DNA of 64,000 nt from Trichothermofontia sichuanensis B231 (GCF_026240635.1 NZ_CP110848.1:3305741-3369740), one strand, 5' to 3'; positions 38,901 to 46,990 are shown, counted from the stretch's first letter. Notes: generated by a model from the sequence alone, not told the origin. Made by a program: numbers and translations.

Positions 38901-39008
38901 GTCTTTGGCACCGCCCCATTAACGGCTGAGCAATGGTTGTTGCTGCTCCTGTGTCCGGGTTTGATGGTGGCGGCGGAGGCGGGCCGGAAAAGGGTGGTTA
39001 GTCGCTGA
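35997..39008 (+). CDS. Cation-transporting P-type ATPase, Na,K-ATPase-like (P2C-type)
   Basis: A 1003-residue P2-type pump. Seen: cation ATPase N-terminal domain, actuator loop TGES (170-173), PEGL in helix M4 (309-312), phosphorylation site DKTGTLT with Asp352, KGAPLEVL in the nucleotide domain, hinge TGDGVNDAPAL and about ten membrane helices. The M4 block IGIIVANVPEGLLPTVTLAL and the M6 block DLGTDMVPALALG resemble eukaryotic Na,K/H,K-ATPases more than typical bacterial Ca2+ pumps. The ion is not proven. An insertion rich in Pro and Ala (about 370-405) follows the phosphorylation site. It stands alone and convergent with the kinase gene. Confidence 0.9.
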   Translation: MALPHQPIWTLPIAAVYESLATSPQGLSAAEAARRLAQFGANELPEPAHRPLWLRLTDQLTHFMALLLWVAGGLAFVSQMPELGWAIWAVIVINALFSFGQEFQAERALGALKKVLPMTVMVYRGGELRQIPARELVRGDVLQLEAGDRLSADARLVSADSLYLDASVLTGESLPVARNAYPVRLREAMALRNGKPLTRHGEHPLQERMNPAEIANLVLAGSTVVAGRGIAVVYATGAQTEFGQVAHLTTIVKREPSTLEIQVARIVRVITAIAIGMGVTVFLLSYWLVGMKATESFLFAIGIIVANVPEGLLPTVTLALALGVQRMARQNALVRRLSAVETLSATTVICTDKTGTLTKNEMTVRYLWLPWQAPATPVLAQPAQGEIAHSPDEDSSAPPLLAHTAPAPVNPPPISLQIEVTGSGYDPTRGMVVIPPDSAEDWNVHLLLAGAALCSNARLIHLTAPSRWQEIGDPTEAALLVAAAKAGLNLETLQRQFPRQRELPFDSRRRMMTVVLDWRSSTLWPIDSPYLAFTKGAPLEVLRHCQSILRRGQVQPLTAGDGDQVAAANDSLARQGFRVLAVAARQGGDALLQLRAQELEQDLTLVGLIAMFDPPRPEVPIAIAQCHQAGIKATMVTGDYGLTAAAIAQQIGLVGEPVRVVTGEGMGHLSDAQLRQILKYRTGLVFARMSPEHKLRLVEAYKQMGEVVAVTGDGVNDAPALRSAHIGIAMGMNGTDVAREAAEIVLTDDNFATIVSAVAQGRAIYQNIRKFMTYILASNIPEIVPFLAMVILRIPPALTILQILAVDLGTDMVPALALGAEPPAAGTMERPPRRQQDFLLDRALLLRAYGFLGMIEAILSMAGFFFVWGSHGYSLAELQQVTPAILTHRADPAVMAIYRQATTMTLAAIVACQVGNLFACRSSWADTARTAWTDLWHLSWRQNPLLWIGLGVECLALWAFIYIPPLRQVFGTAPLTAEQWLLLLLCPGLMVAAEAGRKRVVSR

Positions 39009-39073
39009 CAACGCGCTTTAGAACCCGCTAAGAGGGGTGCCTAACCCCATCGGCATTCAATGACCCTGCTCGC

Positions 39074-42000
39074 CTAATCGTCTTTAGCCAGAAGCGCACG
39101 AACTTGGTCCAGCAGACTATCCAGTGTATAGGGTTTGGCTAAAAAGACTATCGCACCAGCGGCTAGGGCAGGTTCCCGCTGGGTAGGCAGCCCACTGATG
39201 GCAATGATCTTAACTTGGGGGTTAATGGCCTTCAGGTGTTGGATTAAGGTAATGCCATCCATATCAGGCATCGTGATGTCGAGGATAACCAGTCTGATCG
39301 CGGCTTGATGTTGCGTATAGAGATCGATCGCGCTCGACCCATCACTGACTGCCAACACCCGATAGTGATAGTGCGTCAGCAGCGTTTGGGTCGTTGTCCG
39401 TACGTCTAGATCATCATCGACAACCAGCACAGATTCACCTAGCCCCTCGCTGGGGAGGGCATCTGGGCTAGGACTGGGATTAGTCTGGGAGTCTGGTGCA
39501 TTCCGACAGTCTGGCTGCCGAAGAATCGGTAAGTACACCTTCACCTGGGTGCCCTGGCCAACTTCGCTCAAGATCTGGATAAACCCACCATACCCCTTGA
39601 TAATGCCCAGCACGATCGCCAGGCCCAGTCCGGTGCCTTGCCCTGGTGCCTTGGTGGTGAAGAAGGGATCAAAGATGCGGGACTGAATTGCTGGGGGAAT
39701 GCCCACCCCCGTATCCGCGATCGTCACAACGACATACTCACCCACCGCTGCATCCAGGTTAGCCTGGGCTAGGGCTGCATCAACCCGACAGGGTGCCAGG
39801 GAAATAGACAGGGTTCCCCCAGTCGGCATGGCGTCACAGGCATTGACACAGAGATTCATAAACGCCTGGTGGAGGTGCATCGCATTGGCCGCTACGAGCC
39901 AGGGGGCTGGGTCAGGCAAGGTTACTTGTAGGACGATCGTCTCAGGGACCGTTTGTTGGAGCAGCCGCAGTACATCCTGGAGGAGAGAGCCAATGGCGAT
40001 CGGGCTGCGCTCGTCGTCGGTACCGCGCGTAAAGGTAAGGATTTGTTTGATCATCCCTGCCCCCCGCTTGGCACTGTCTTCGAGCACCTGCAACATTTCC
40101 TGAAACTGTGGCTCCAGGTTGGGCAATTGCAACTGCAAGAGCTTAGAGATAGCCAAAACCGGTGTGAGGACGTTATTAAGATCGTGGGCAATTCCACTGG
40201 CTAGGATGCCTAAACTTTCGAGACGTTGGGCTTGATAGGACTGGGTCTCCAAGAATTTCCTGTCCGTAATATCCGTTGAAATTCCGCAGACAGCATAGGG
40301 CCTACCCTCCGCATCCCAGAGGGGAAACTTAACTGCAAGATAGCTGCGCGATCGACCATCGGGATCATGGACAATTTCTTCAACCTGGAGGCGTTGACCG
40401 GTCTCCAGGACCAGCCGGTTATGGGTTGCCAGGGTATCCACATCCTCTGGTGGCCAAAAGTCCTCAAGACGTTTACCCAGTAGCTCTGGCAGCGGGGTTC
40501 GATGCAGTTGGGCACACATCTGATTCGCTAACAGAAATCGGTTTTCGGCATCTAATACATAGATAGCGACAGGCGAGTTATCCAAAATCATCTGGAGCCG
40601 TTGTTCACTCTCGCGCAGCGCCTGCTCGGCCTGTTTGCGATCGGTAATATCCATGACAAAGCCCTCCAAATAGAGGAGCTTGCCGTCGTCAGCATACACC
40701 CCCTGCCCCCGTCTCCACACCCATTTTTGCTCACCCGATCGGGTCACTATCCGATATTCACATTCGTAAGGTTGGTGATTTTCAACCGCCTGTTGTATCC
40801 GATCCCAGACCCAATCCCGATCGTCGGGATGTATTTCCTGGCCACAGGAGGTTGTCCGATAATGGAGATAGTCTGCTTGATGATAACCGGTGATCTCAAA
40901 GACACCTTCGCTGACAAATTCTGGAGTAAAGCTGAGATCATTGGCAACTCGGTAGACATAACCCGGCAAGTTGTTGATTAAAGTTGAGAGTTTGCGTTCA
41001 CTTTCCTGTAGGCTCAAAACTGCTTGCTGACGCTCTACTTCATGGCGTTTTTGTTCGCTCGCATCTCGCATAATCAAAAGATGATGATTGGGCACAAAGT
41101 TGGCGATCGCGTTGACGTGAACATCCCGAACGGTGCCATCCGGGCGCATCAGCCGCAACTCATCCGATAATTGTCCCTGTTGCTGCAAGGTGTGCCACGC
41201 CTTTTGAACCTTTGCCTCTGATTCTGCAAAGTGAGTGATCCGCGATCGCAAAACTTCTTGCCTTGGGGCACCTAATAACCGACAGGCTGCGGGATTAACA
41301 TCAAGATAGTGACCGTTGTCATCGGCAATAGCAATCGCATCAAGGGCATGTTCAAACAAGGCTTGCCACTGATCCCGTTGCTGCTGTAAGGTTTGGTTGG
41401 CTGCTAGCAATTCAGCCGTGCGCTTTTCGACCCGCTGTTCCAGTTCATCATGGGCCGCTTTCAGTTGTTGCCGCTCCCAGGCAATCGTTTGATAGGCAAC
41501 CTCTAATTCTTGATGCTTTTGCTCTAACTCAGCTTGGGCTGATCGCAGTTGCTCCAGGGTTTTGCGTAATTCTTCATTAACCGCATTCAACTCAGCCACC
41601 TGAGATAAAGTCGGTTGCTCCGATCCTTTTGGCGTTGGCGGGGATGCGTAGAGAGGATTTAATTGATAGCCAACCCTATAAAGAGTCTTAATAAAATCTT
41701 TAGGCGCACCCAATGCCGTAAGTTTGCGTCGTAATTTTTTAATATGCGATCGTACAACATCTTCGCCTGGTGCTTCCAGGGAAGTCCAAACATGATCCAA
41801 AATAACGCTGGCACTGAGAGCTTGTTGGGGTTTGCGTAGGAACAATTCTAAAATAGCATATTCTTTTGGTGAAACAGTGACCAAATGGGTGCCATAGGCC
41901 ACCTTACGAGTACTGGGATCAATCGATAGTTGTCCCCAACTTAAAATCGTTTGATGGGTAACAGTACTCCGGCGCAACAAGGCTTGCACGCGGGCAATTA

Positions 42001-42322
42001 ATTCCTCTGGATCAAACGGCTTGACAACATAATCATCAGCGCCAGCATTGAGCGCCATCGCTTTTGTATGACTTGCCTCTTGGCCTGTTAATAATAGAAT
42101 TGGGCTTTGGTAACCCTGTGCTCGAAATTCTTTGCATAGACTAATGCCATCTAGTTTAGGAAGCATAATATCTAACAAAAAAAGGTCATAATCATAGGCA
42201 TCTGCCATTTGCAGACCTTCATATCCATCAGTAGCGATATCGGCAGCATAGTTATAGCTAGAAAGTAAAATCTTCAAAGTTCTAGCAACTGGTTTATCAT
42301 CCTCGACAATCAAAACCTTCAT
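39074..42322 (-). CDS. OmpR-type regulator fused to PAS-histidine kinase-receiver
   Basis: A 1082-residue protein from ATG 42322 (MKVLIVEDD). Order: receiver 1 (phospho-Asp51 in FLLDIMLPKLDG), an OmpR winged-helix DNA-binding domain (about 125-225, ending DFIKTLYRVGYQLNP), a coiled coil (about 240-320), three PAS/PAC modules (about 320-715), a histidine kinase dimerisation domain (ASGIAHDLNNVLTPV), an HATPase_c domain (VVTIADTGVGIP, GQGTGLGLAIV) and receiver 2 (LVILDITMPDMDG). Thus sensing, phosphorelay and a possible DNA-binding output are in one chain. The frame is open to 42355. A cluster of TTGACAA/TTGTCAA sites lies 48-66 bases upstream. Confidence 0.9.
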   Translation of the reverse strand: MKVLIVEDDKPVARTLKILLSSYNYAADIATDGYEGLQMADAYDYDLFLLDIMLPKLDGISLCKEFRAQGYQSPILLLTGQEASHTKAMALNAGADDYVVKPFDPEELIARVQALLRRSTVTHQTILSWGQLSIDPSTRKVAYGTHLVTVSPKEYAILELFLRKPQQALSASVILDHVWTSLEAPGEDVVRSHIKKLRRKLTALGAPKDFIKTLYRVGYQLNPLYASPPTPKGSEQPTLSQVAELNAVNEELRKTLEQLRSAQAELEQKHQELEVAYQTIAWERQQLKAAHDELEQRVEKRTAELLAANQTLQQQRDQWQALFEHALDAIAIADDNGHYLDVNPAACRLLGAPRQEVLRSRITHFAESEAKVQKAWHTLQQQGQLSDELRLMRPDGTVRDVHVNAIANFVPNHHLLIMRDASEQKRHEVERQQAVLSLQESERKLSTLINNLPGYVYRVANDLSFTPEFVSEGVFEITGYHQADYLHYRTTSCGQEIHPDDRDWVWDRIQQAVENHQPYECEYRIVTRSGEQKWVWRRGQGVYADDGKLLYLEGFVMDITDRKQAEQALRESEQRLQMILDNSPVAIYVLDAENRFLLANQMCAQLHRTPLPELLGKRLEDFWPPEDVDTLATHNRLVLETGQRLQVEEIVHDPDGRSRSYLAVKFPLWDAEGRPYAVCGISTDITDRKFLETQSYQAQRLESLGILASGIAHDLNNVLTPVLAISKLLQLQLPNLEPQFQEMLQVLEDSAKRGAGMIKQILTFTRGTDDERSPIAIGSLLQDVLRLLQQTVPETIVLQVTLPDPAPWLVAANAMHLHQAFMNLCVNACDAMPTGGTLSISLAPCRVDAALAQANLDAAVGEYVVVTIADTGVGIPPAIQSRIFDPFFTTKAPGQGTGLGLAIVLGIIKGYGGFIQILSEVGQGTQVKVYLPILRQPDCRNAPDSQTNPSPSPDALPSEGLGESVLVVDDDLDVRTTTQTLLTHYHYRVLAVSDGSSAIDLYTQHQAAIRLVILDITMPDMDGITLIQHLKAINPQVKIIAISGLPTQREPALAAGAIVFLAKPYTLDSLLDQVRALLAKDD

Positions 42323-42357
42323 CTTTTGTCTAACCTGATTGACTTGAATGAGCACTT

Positions 42358-42388
42358 GTCAATGAAGATTTGTCAATGAAATTGACAA
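42358..42388 (-). promoter_or_regulatory. Possible operator/promoter of the hybrid regulator gene
   Basis: TTGTCAAT (42370-42377) and ATTGACAA (42381-42388) form a perfect inverted repeat with a 3-base spacer, and a third TTGTCAATGAA lies directly before it. On the minus strand these read as repeated TTGACAA half-sites, also resembling -35 boxes, upstream of the regulator start at 42322. Confidence 0.4.
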
Positions 42389-42827
42389 AAATCGTTAAAA
42401 AAGTAACAGAATCTTGATGAGATTTCATTAATTAAAAACTGTGATTTTTAGCACAGTAATCCCTGCATTCCCTGCCCCTAAAGTCAACACAACAATGGCA
42501 TATCCTAATGGCATGTCCTAGCGATCGATATGGTCGCCTTAAAACAGCAATTTTTCGCTGCGATTAATAGTTGATTGCTATTAATCATCCATGACCTATC
42601 GTATGCTGGATGACATCAGCTTCGTGGGTGCTTGAGAAAAGTCATGTTTGGCTTTGATCAAACATTTAATTCCCTTAGTTCCCTTAGTTCCAGCAATTTC
42701 ACTACCGGATTCCAGATTTAAGATTATTAATTGAGGGGTTCTTGTGCCAGTGTAGAGATCATGCAAGCACAAAGATCTCAATCACATCTACTTGAGGTGA
42801 CTGTCACACGATAACCTGACGTAGTTT
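42389..42827. other. AT-rich intergenic region, no gene
   Basis: About 440 bases between the hybrid regulator start and the 3' end of cnaT. It is AT-rich near 42389-42450 and carries short direct repeats (AATGGCAT(A/G)TCCTA at about 42493 and 42508). A 61-codon minus-strand frame (42596-42781) looks non-coding. Confidence 0.45.
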
Positions 42828-43865
42828 TCAAAGCCGGGTGCGAAGATGTTCCCACTGTTGGGCCACCTGCCCCTCCCGCAGTAACTGCTCGGCTAATGTG
42901 ATGCCGGCACTCAAGCTAGTGCAAGCTCCCGCCTGCCAGAGGTAAAATCCCGCATTCCACCGACAGGCTGCGGCCATCTCGTTGTTTGCACCCTGAAGTA
43001 CGCCCTCTGCCTGGGCTGCCCACTCAGACAGAGTGGTATAGGGCAGTTCAGGACCGGCCATCCCATAGTCACGGGGATGGAGCAGCCGTCGCTCAGGTTC
43101 AGATCCTGGTTTGCCCGTGGCCACAATCCCGGTGCGCTGGCGCGGCAGGTCACAACTCCCCTCCAGTCCTTTGACCGTCACTAACCGTTCACACCCCCGC
43201 AGGGTTAGAGTCTCCCAAAAGCGGGCTTCGGTAGGCGGGTGGACAAAGCCAGCCACGATCGTCGCTGGCCCGCGATAGGGACACCAGATCAACTCAACGG
43301 TTGCTAGGGGAGGCCGCTTCCCAATCTGATCCCGATAGGTGACCAAGCCATCCGCCAGGGGAAAATGATCGGGCAGGTACAGCAGAGCCAGACGGGTTGT
43401 GGCCAAAGTCGCCTGCACTTGGGCCAAATTCAAGCCGGTCCAGTCTACCCCTAGCGCTTGCCAGAGATCCACTAGGGGTACTCCATACTTGGTGGGCATC
43501 TGGCGTCCCCCATGCAGAAGCACTGGACACCCTGCCGCACTGAGGATCAAACTGGTCAACGGACTCAAAGGAGCCGTGCGCGATCGCCCATCATAGGGCG
43601 AACCAAATACCATGACCGGATAGTCCGCCGCGATCGCAGCTAGGGCTGGCCCCAGGGCATCGTAGGCATCCAGCATCCCGGCCAGTTCATCGGCGGTTGG
43701 ACGTTTAATCCGGTGGGCGATCAAAAACGCCCCAATCTGGGCTGGGGTGGCTTCCTGACGCAACATCAGCTCGGTGGCCAGACGGGCCTCCTCCCGGCTG
43801 AGGGATTGGCTTGTATGTTCGCCGCTGCCAATCTTACGCAACAAGTCCCGAAATACCTGGCTCAT
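42828..43865 (-). CDS. cnaT: Anthranilate phosphoribosyltransferase-like protein CnaT
   Basis: A 345-residue TrpD-like protein with the N-terminal helical domain (LTRE-type SLSREEARLATELML, PAQIGAFLIAHRIK) and the Rossmann-like core (LSAAGCPVLLHGGRQMPTKYG). The TrpD loop GTGGD is replaced by FGSPYDGRSR, so tryptophan synthesis is unlikely. In Anabaena 7120, a TrpD-like protein named CnaT, encoded next to ntcB, is required for expression of the nirA operon; the position here, 73 bases downstream of ntcB on the same strand and 3 kb from nirA, fits. Its reaction is unknown. Confidence 0.82.
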   Translation of the reverse strand: MSQVFRDLLRKIGSGEHTSQSLSREEARLATELMLRQEATPAQIGAFLIAHRIKRPTADELAGMLDAYDALGPALAAIAADYPVMVFGSPYDGRSRTAPLSPLTSLILSAAGCPVLLHGGRQMPTKYGVPLVDLWQALGVDWTGLNLAQVQATLATTRLALLYLPDHFPLADGLVTYRDQIGKRPPLATVELIWCPYRGPATIVAGFVHPPTEARFWETLTLRGCERLVTVKGLEGSCDLPRQRTGIVATGKPGSEPERRLLHPRDYGMAGPELPYTTLSEWAAQAEGVLQGANNEMAAACRWNAGFYLWQAGACTSLSAGITLAEQLLREGQVAQQWEHLRTRL

Positions 43866-43938
43866 ACCAATACCTCAGGGCCAACGCCACACTCAGTCCC
43901 AAATACACGGTTTGAAACGACTGTCTTAAACGATTGTC

Positions 43939-44868
43939 CTAATATCCTACGGCGGCGGGTAAACGCGTCAGATTCCGATCGGGGATTAATTGTTGAGCCA
44001 GTTCTCGAAAATGGCGAATGGGGGGAATCTGCAAGCGATCGTGGGTGGTTACTAACACAACTTCCCGGCTGAGGACGGGGGCTGCCGTGGGGCGAATCGT
44101 TAGGGTAGGGTCCTGGCTGGCCTCCAGCAGCGCGGCATGGGGTAACAGGGCGATCGAGCGTCCCTGGCGCACAATACCCCGAAAAGCATCCAGGGTGTTC
44201 AGTTCCAAAACGGCATTCAGGGTAAGGTCCTGGCGTTGAAAATGCTCCTGTACCAGCCGCTGCATCCCGTAGCCATCCTTAAAGATTACCTGGGGATGGG
44301 TAGCCAGCGCCGACCAGGGAACCTGGGCATACTCACTCAGGGGATGGCTAGTCGCCATCAACACCGCAATCGGTTCGATCAACAAGGAATCGACCACCAT
44401 CTCCGGTGTGGCCGTCAGGAACCGGTTGTTCATGACGATCGCGAGATCCACGAGACCATCCCGTAGCACCTTGAGGGCACGATCGCTCCCCAGGGAGGTG
44501 ACCCGCAGTTGCACATAGGGATAGTCGCGGCAGAATTGCTCAATGACCGGCGGCAAATACTGACTACAGACGGACCCAATCACCGCAATACACAATTCCG
44601 GCTGTTGCCCCGTCAACAGTTCAGCGATCGTTTGGGTAGCACTGGCCCACTCCTGACAGATTTTCTGGGCACGGGGCAGAACCTGTTCCCCCGCGACGGT
44701 CAGTTTTGCCTGGGGACCACGATGGACTAGCGGTGTACCAAGGGTGGCCTCAAGGGCCTGGAGTTGGCGGCTAATCGTAGATTGGGTCACCCCACATTGC
44801 TGGGCTGCCTTCTGAAAACTCCCGGTGGCGGCGATCGCCAGAAACGCTTGCAACTGCTCTAAGCGCAT
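43939..44868 (-). CDS. ntcB: LysR-type nitrate assimilation regulator NtcB
   Basis: A 309-residue LysR regulator. The winged helix-turn-helix is at the N-terminus (MRLEQLQAFLAIAATGSFQK, CGVTQSTISRQLQALEA) and the effector-binding fold follows, with LRVTSLGSDRALKVLRDGLVDLAIVMNN. In cyanobacteria NtcB activates nirA-operon transcription together with NtcA in response to nitrite or nitrate. The start used is ATG 44868, the family N-terminus; the frame extends to 44937. It is probably co-transcribed with cnaT downstream. Confidence 0.9.
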   Translation of the reverse strand: MRLEQLQAFLAIAATGSFQKAAQQCGVTQSTISRQLQALEATLGTPLVHRGPQAKLTVAGEQVLPRAQKICQEWASATQTIAELLTGQQPELCIAVIGSVCSQYLPPVIEQFCRDYPYVQLRVTSLGSDRALKVLRDGLVDLAIVMNNRFLTATPEMVVDSLLIEPIAVLMATSHPLSEYAQVPWSALATHPQVIFKDGYGMQRLVQEHFQRQDLTLNAVLELNTLDAFRGIVRQGRSIALLPHAALLEASQDPTLTIRPTAAPVLSREVVLVTTHDRLQIPPIRHFRELAQQLIPDRNLTRLPAAVGY

Positions 44869-45087
44869 AATCCCCTCTTGCCCCCAGCCATCCTCACCCG
44901 CCAGTACCGATTGCCAGTGACGACAGGCGTTACCCATACGATCGCTAGACTAGAAGAAGTTCTGGGGCAGATTTGTATCTCCCAGCACAAGACCTGACCC
45001 TATCTAGGTTGGGGATATCATCAAAATTCAGTTTTTCTTAAGACTTTATATACATTTCTTCACATTAAGCCAACGGCAGGGGGCAAG

Positions 45088-45426
45088 ATGACGACTCACG
45101 CTAATGAACCCACCTTACGGGATATTGCCGATAAGCTTGATCGCCTGGATACGGACCTGGGTAGCCTCAAGGGGGAGGTCACCAACCTCAAGGGGGAGGT
45201 CACCAACCTCAAGGGGGAGGTCACCAACCTCAAGGGGGAGGTCACCAACCTCAAGGACAACGTTACCCACTTGCAGGAGAACTTCCTCCATTTGCAGGAG
45301 AACGTCACCCAATTCAATGACAAGTTCACAACTTACCAAAAAGCTACCCAATGGGTGGTGCAGTTGGCCTTTGCCTTGATTGCCTCGGCGACGGTGACGG
45401 TTGTGATCTCATCGGTGTTTCGTTAG
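45088..45426 (+). CDS. Coiled-coil protein with C-terminal membrane anchor
   Basis: A 112-residue protein. Residues about 10-85 are a continuous coiled coil; four perfect copies of the heptad LKGEVTN are followed by related heptads (LKDNVTH, LQENFLH, LQENVTQ). The last 25 residues form one membrane helix (VVQLAFALIASATVTVVISS). An AGGGGG ribosome site precedes ATG 45088. The layout resembles hemolysin XhlA/DUF1640-type tail-anchored proteins, but no family is certain. It lies between ntcB and the HEAT-repeat gene. Confidence 0.65.
   Translation: MTTHANEPTLRDIADKLDRLDTDLGSLKGEVTNLKGEVTNLKGEVTNLKGEVTNLKDNVTHLQENFLHLQENVTQFNDKFTTYQKATQWVVQLAFALIASATVTVVISSVFR
45166..45249 (+). repeat. Four perfect 21 bp tandem repeats inside the coiled-coil gene
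   Basis: The unit CTCAAGGGGGAGGTCACCAA(C) occurs at 45166, 45187, 45208 and 45229 with no mismatch; degenerate units continue to about 45312. One unit equals one coiled-coil heptad, so unit gain or loss stays in frame and in register. Confidence 0.95.
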
Positions 45427-45465
45427 GGCGGTATGGGCCGTTGCCAGGAAGCTACAGCCAGCGAG

Positions 45466-46860
45466 CTAGTCGACGGGGGCGTAGAGCTTGGCTTGTTCGA
45501 GTTGATTGAGGGCAGCGAGAAGATGCAGCCGACAGCGATCGCGCGCATGGGCAAGGTGTTGCTGGAGGGGAGCGATCGCGGGGATATGGCCTAAATGGGC
45601 AAGACTCAGAGCGATCACCGGCAGCATTTCTTGATCGTAGGGGGGATGATGGGCAGGATGATCAGTGGTGGCCAAGAGACGAAGCAAAATGGCGGCAGCG
45701 TGGGATTTCGCAGGGGTGGTTTCCACCTGCCCCAGTAGACGAGTAATTTCCTGACTAACGGCTATCACATCCAGGAGGTGAAGATGGGCCGTTGCAGACC
45801 TATCTAGTAGATAGATCTCTAGAGCAACTAGGGCTGGTTCACTGGCAATTCGGGCCAGTTCGCGGACAATTGTCTGTGATCGTGCCAGGGGGAGTGGTTG
45901 AAATAAACCCGCTGTTAGGATCTCTACTGCTGCCGGTGTTCCCAGACGTCCCAGGGCGATCGCAGCCTGTTGGGCCACCTCTGGCTCCCCGGTCAACAGA
46001 TGGGTTTTCAAGGCAGCGACCAGTGGTGCTTCCGGTAGCTGCGGAGCCTGTAGGCCAGCCGCAATGACCGCAACCCGTTGCACTTGGGGGTCAGGGTCAG
46101 TGAGGGCAGGTACGATGATCTCGGCCAAGTTCGCTACTGGCAGCCGACTTAGTGCGTCGATCGCCATCATCCGGATCGCTGGATCGGGGTCAGTGGTGAC
46201 CGACAGGAGCAAATTGATCGTGGCGGGGGTTTGCAGGTGGGCCAGGGTTTGGACGGCATAGCGGCGGGTGCTGGGTGATTGTAAGAGTTCGGCTAGTTGG
46301 GGAAGTACGATCGCGCCCATCTTCGCCAGGGCCAGAGCGGCCATACTGGCAACGTCCGTAGGGGGTGTGGTTTGCAGCAGGTTGACTAGGGCTACGCCTG
46401 CCGCCGGATCTTGCATCTCACCGAGGATCCGGGCAATAAACCAGGGCAGATCCCAATCAGCCTCGTCGTCATCGGCCCAGTCAATACTTGCCAAGCGGTG
46501 CACCAGCGGCGCGATCGCCAGTGTGCCTAACGCTGGGATGAGCTTCGCCACCTGCCAGCGGGTTTGGAAGTCTCCCTGATCGAGCAGGTCCAAGGCGAGA
46601 TCCAGAACCATCGCGGCGGTGGGGGCTGCGGTTGCACTCACCGCGCTACGACTAGCGGCTGTCACCTCGACTCGCACCCCTGAGGCAAGCTGTACCAATT
46701 GTTGATAGAGACGCTGACAGTCCCCTGGTGTGAGGGGCAAGGCACAGAACGATTCACCAACAGAAACACCACTCGAATGCGGGCTGCCGGGATATTTCAG
46801 AGGAAAAGCAGTCAGGTGATTAAGAGGGGGCATAGCCAGGGAGGATGGAAGTTTTCCCAA
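45466..46860 (-). CDS. HEAT-repeat protein divergent from nirA
   Basis: A 464-residue protein built almost entirely of HEAT/PBS-lyase-type helical repeats, e.g. DEADWDLPWFIARILGEMQD, VALVNLLQTT, DPDPAIRMMAIDALSRLP and DPDPQVQRVAVIAAG. HEAT proteins act as binding scaffolds; related repeats occur in phycobilin lyases, but no lyase motif is evident here. It is transcribed away from nirA across a 223-base shared promoter region holding the NtcA site, which suggests a role tied to nitrite reductase expression or maturation. No characterised name is assigned. Confidence 0.75.
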   Translation of the reverse strand: MGKLPSSLAMPPLNHLTAFPLKYPGSPHSSGVSVGESFCALPLTPGDCQRLYQQLVQLASGVRVEVTAASRSAVSATAAPTAAMVLDLALDLLDQGDFQTRWQVAKLIPALGTLAIAPLVHRLASIDWADDDEADWDLPWFIARILGEMQDPAAGVALVNLLQTTPPTDVASMAALALAKMGAIVLPQLAELLQSPSTRRYAVQTLAHLQTPATINLLLSVTTDPDPAIRMMAIDALSRLPVANLAEIIVPALTDPDPQVQRVAVIAAGLQAPQLPEAPLVAALKTHLLTGEPEVAQQAAIALGRLGTPAAVEILTAGLFQPLPLARSQTIVRELARIASEPALVALEIYLLDRSATAHLHLLDVIAVSQEITRLLGQVETTPAKSHAAAILLRLLATTDHPAHHPPYDQEMLPVIALSLAHLGHIPAIAPLQQHLAHARDRCRLHLLAALNQLEQAKLYAPVD

Positions 46861-46948
46861 CTTATCAAGGCTTTTCTGTCATGGCTAGCATCTGCTATGC
46901 AATCTCTGCATGATGGGAATGCGTTTTGATCATGGACTGTGTCGTTTT

Positions 46949-46990
46949 GTAACTGAGGCTACCTAATGTCTGATTGATCCCGCCTAGGGT
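46949..46990 (+). promoter_or_regulatory. NtcA-activated promoter of nirA
   Basis: GTAACTGAGGCTAC (46949-46962) matches GTAN8TAC exactly. Exactly 22 bases later lies TAGGGT (46985-46990), matching TAN3T. This is the canonical class II NtcA-activated promoter spacing and predicts a transcript start near 46997, about 85 bases before nirA. The region also separates nirA from the divergent HEAT-repeat gene. Confidence 0.85.

Noticed and set aside
42596-42781. 61-codon minus-strand frame downstream of cnaT
   Set aside because: Contains a simple GTKGTKG stretch from a repeated DNA motif, with no ribosome site or family resemblance.
45166-45249. CRISPR-like array
   Set aside because: The units are contiguous 21-mers without spacers and lie in a coding frame; no cas gene is present.
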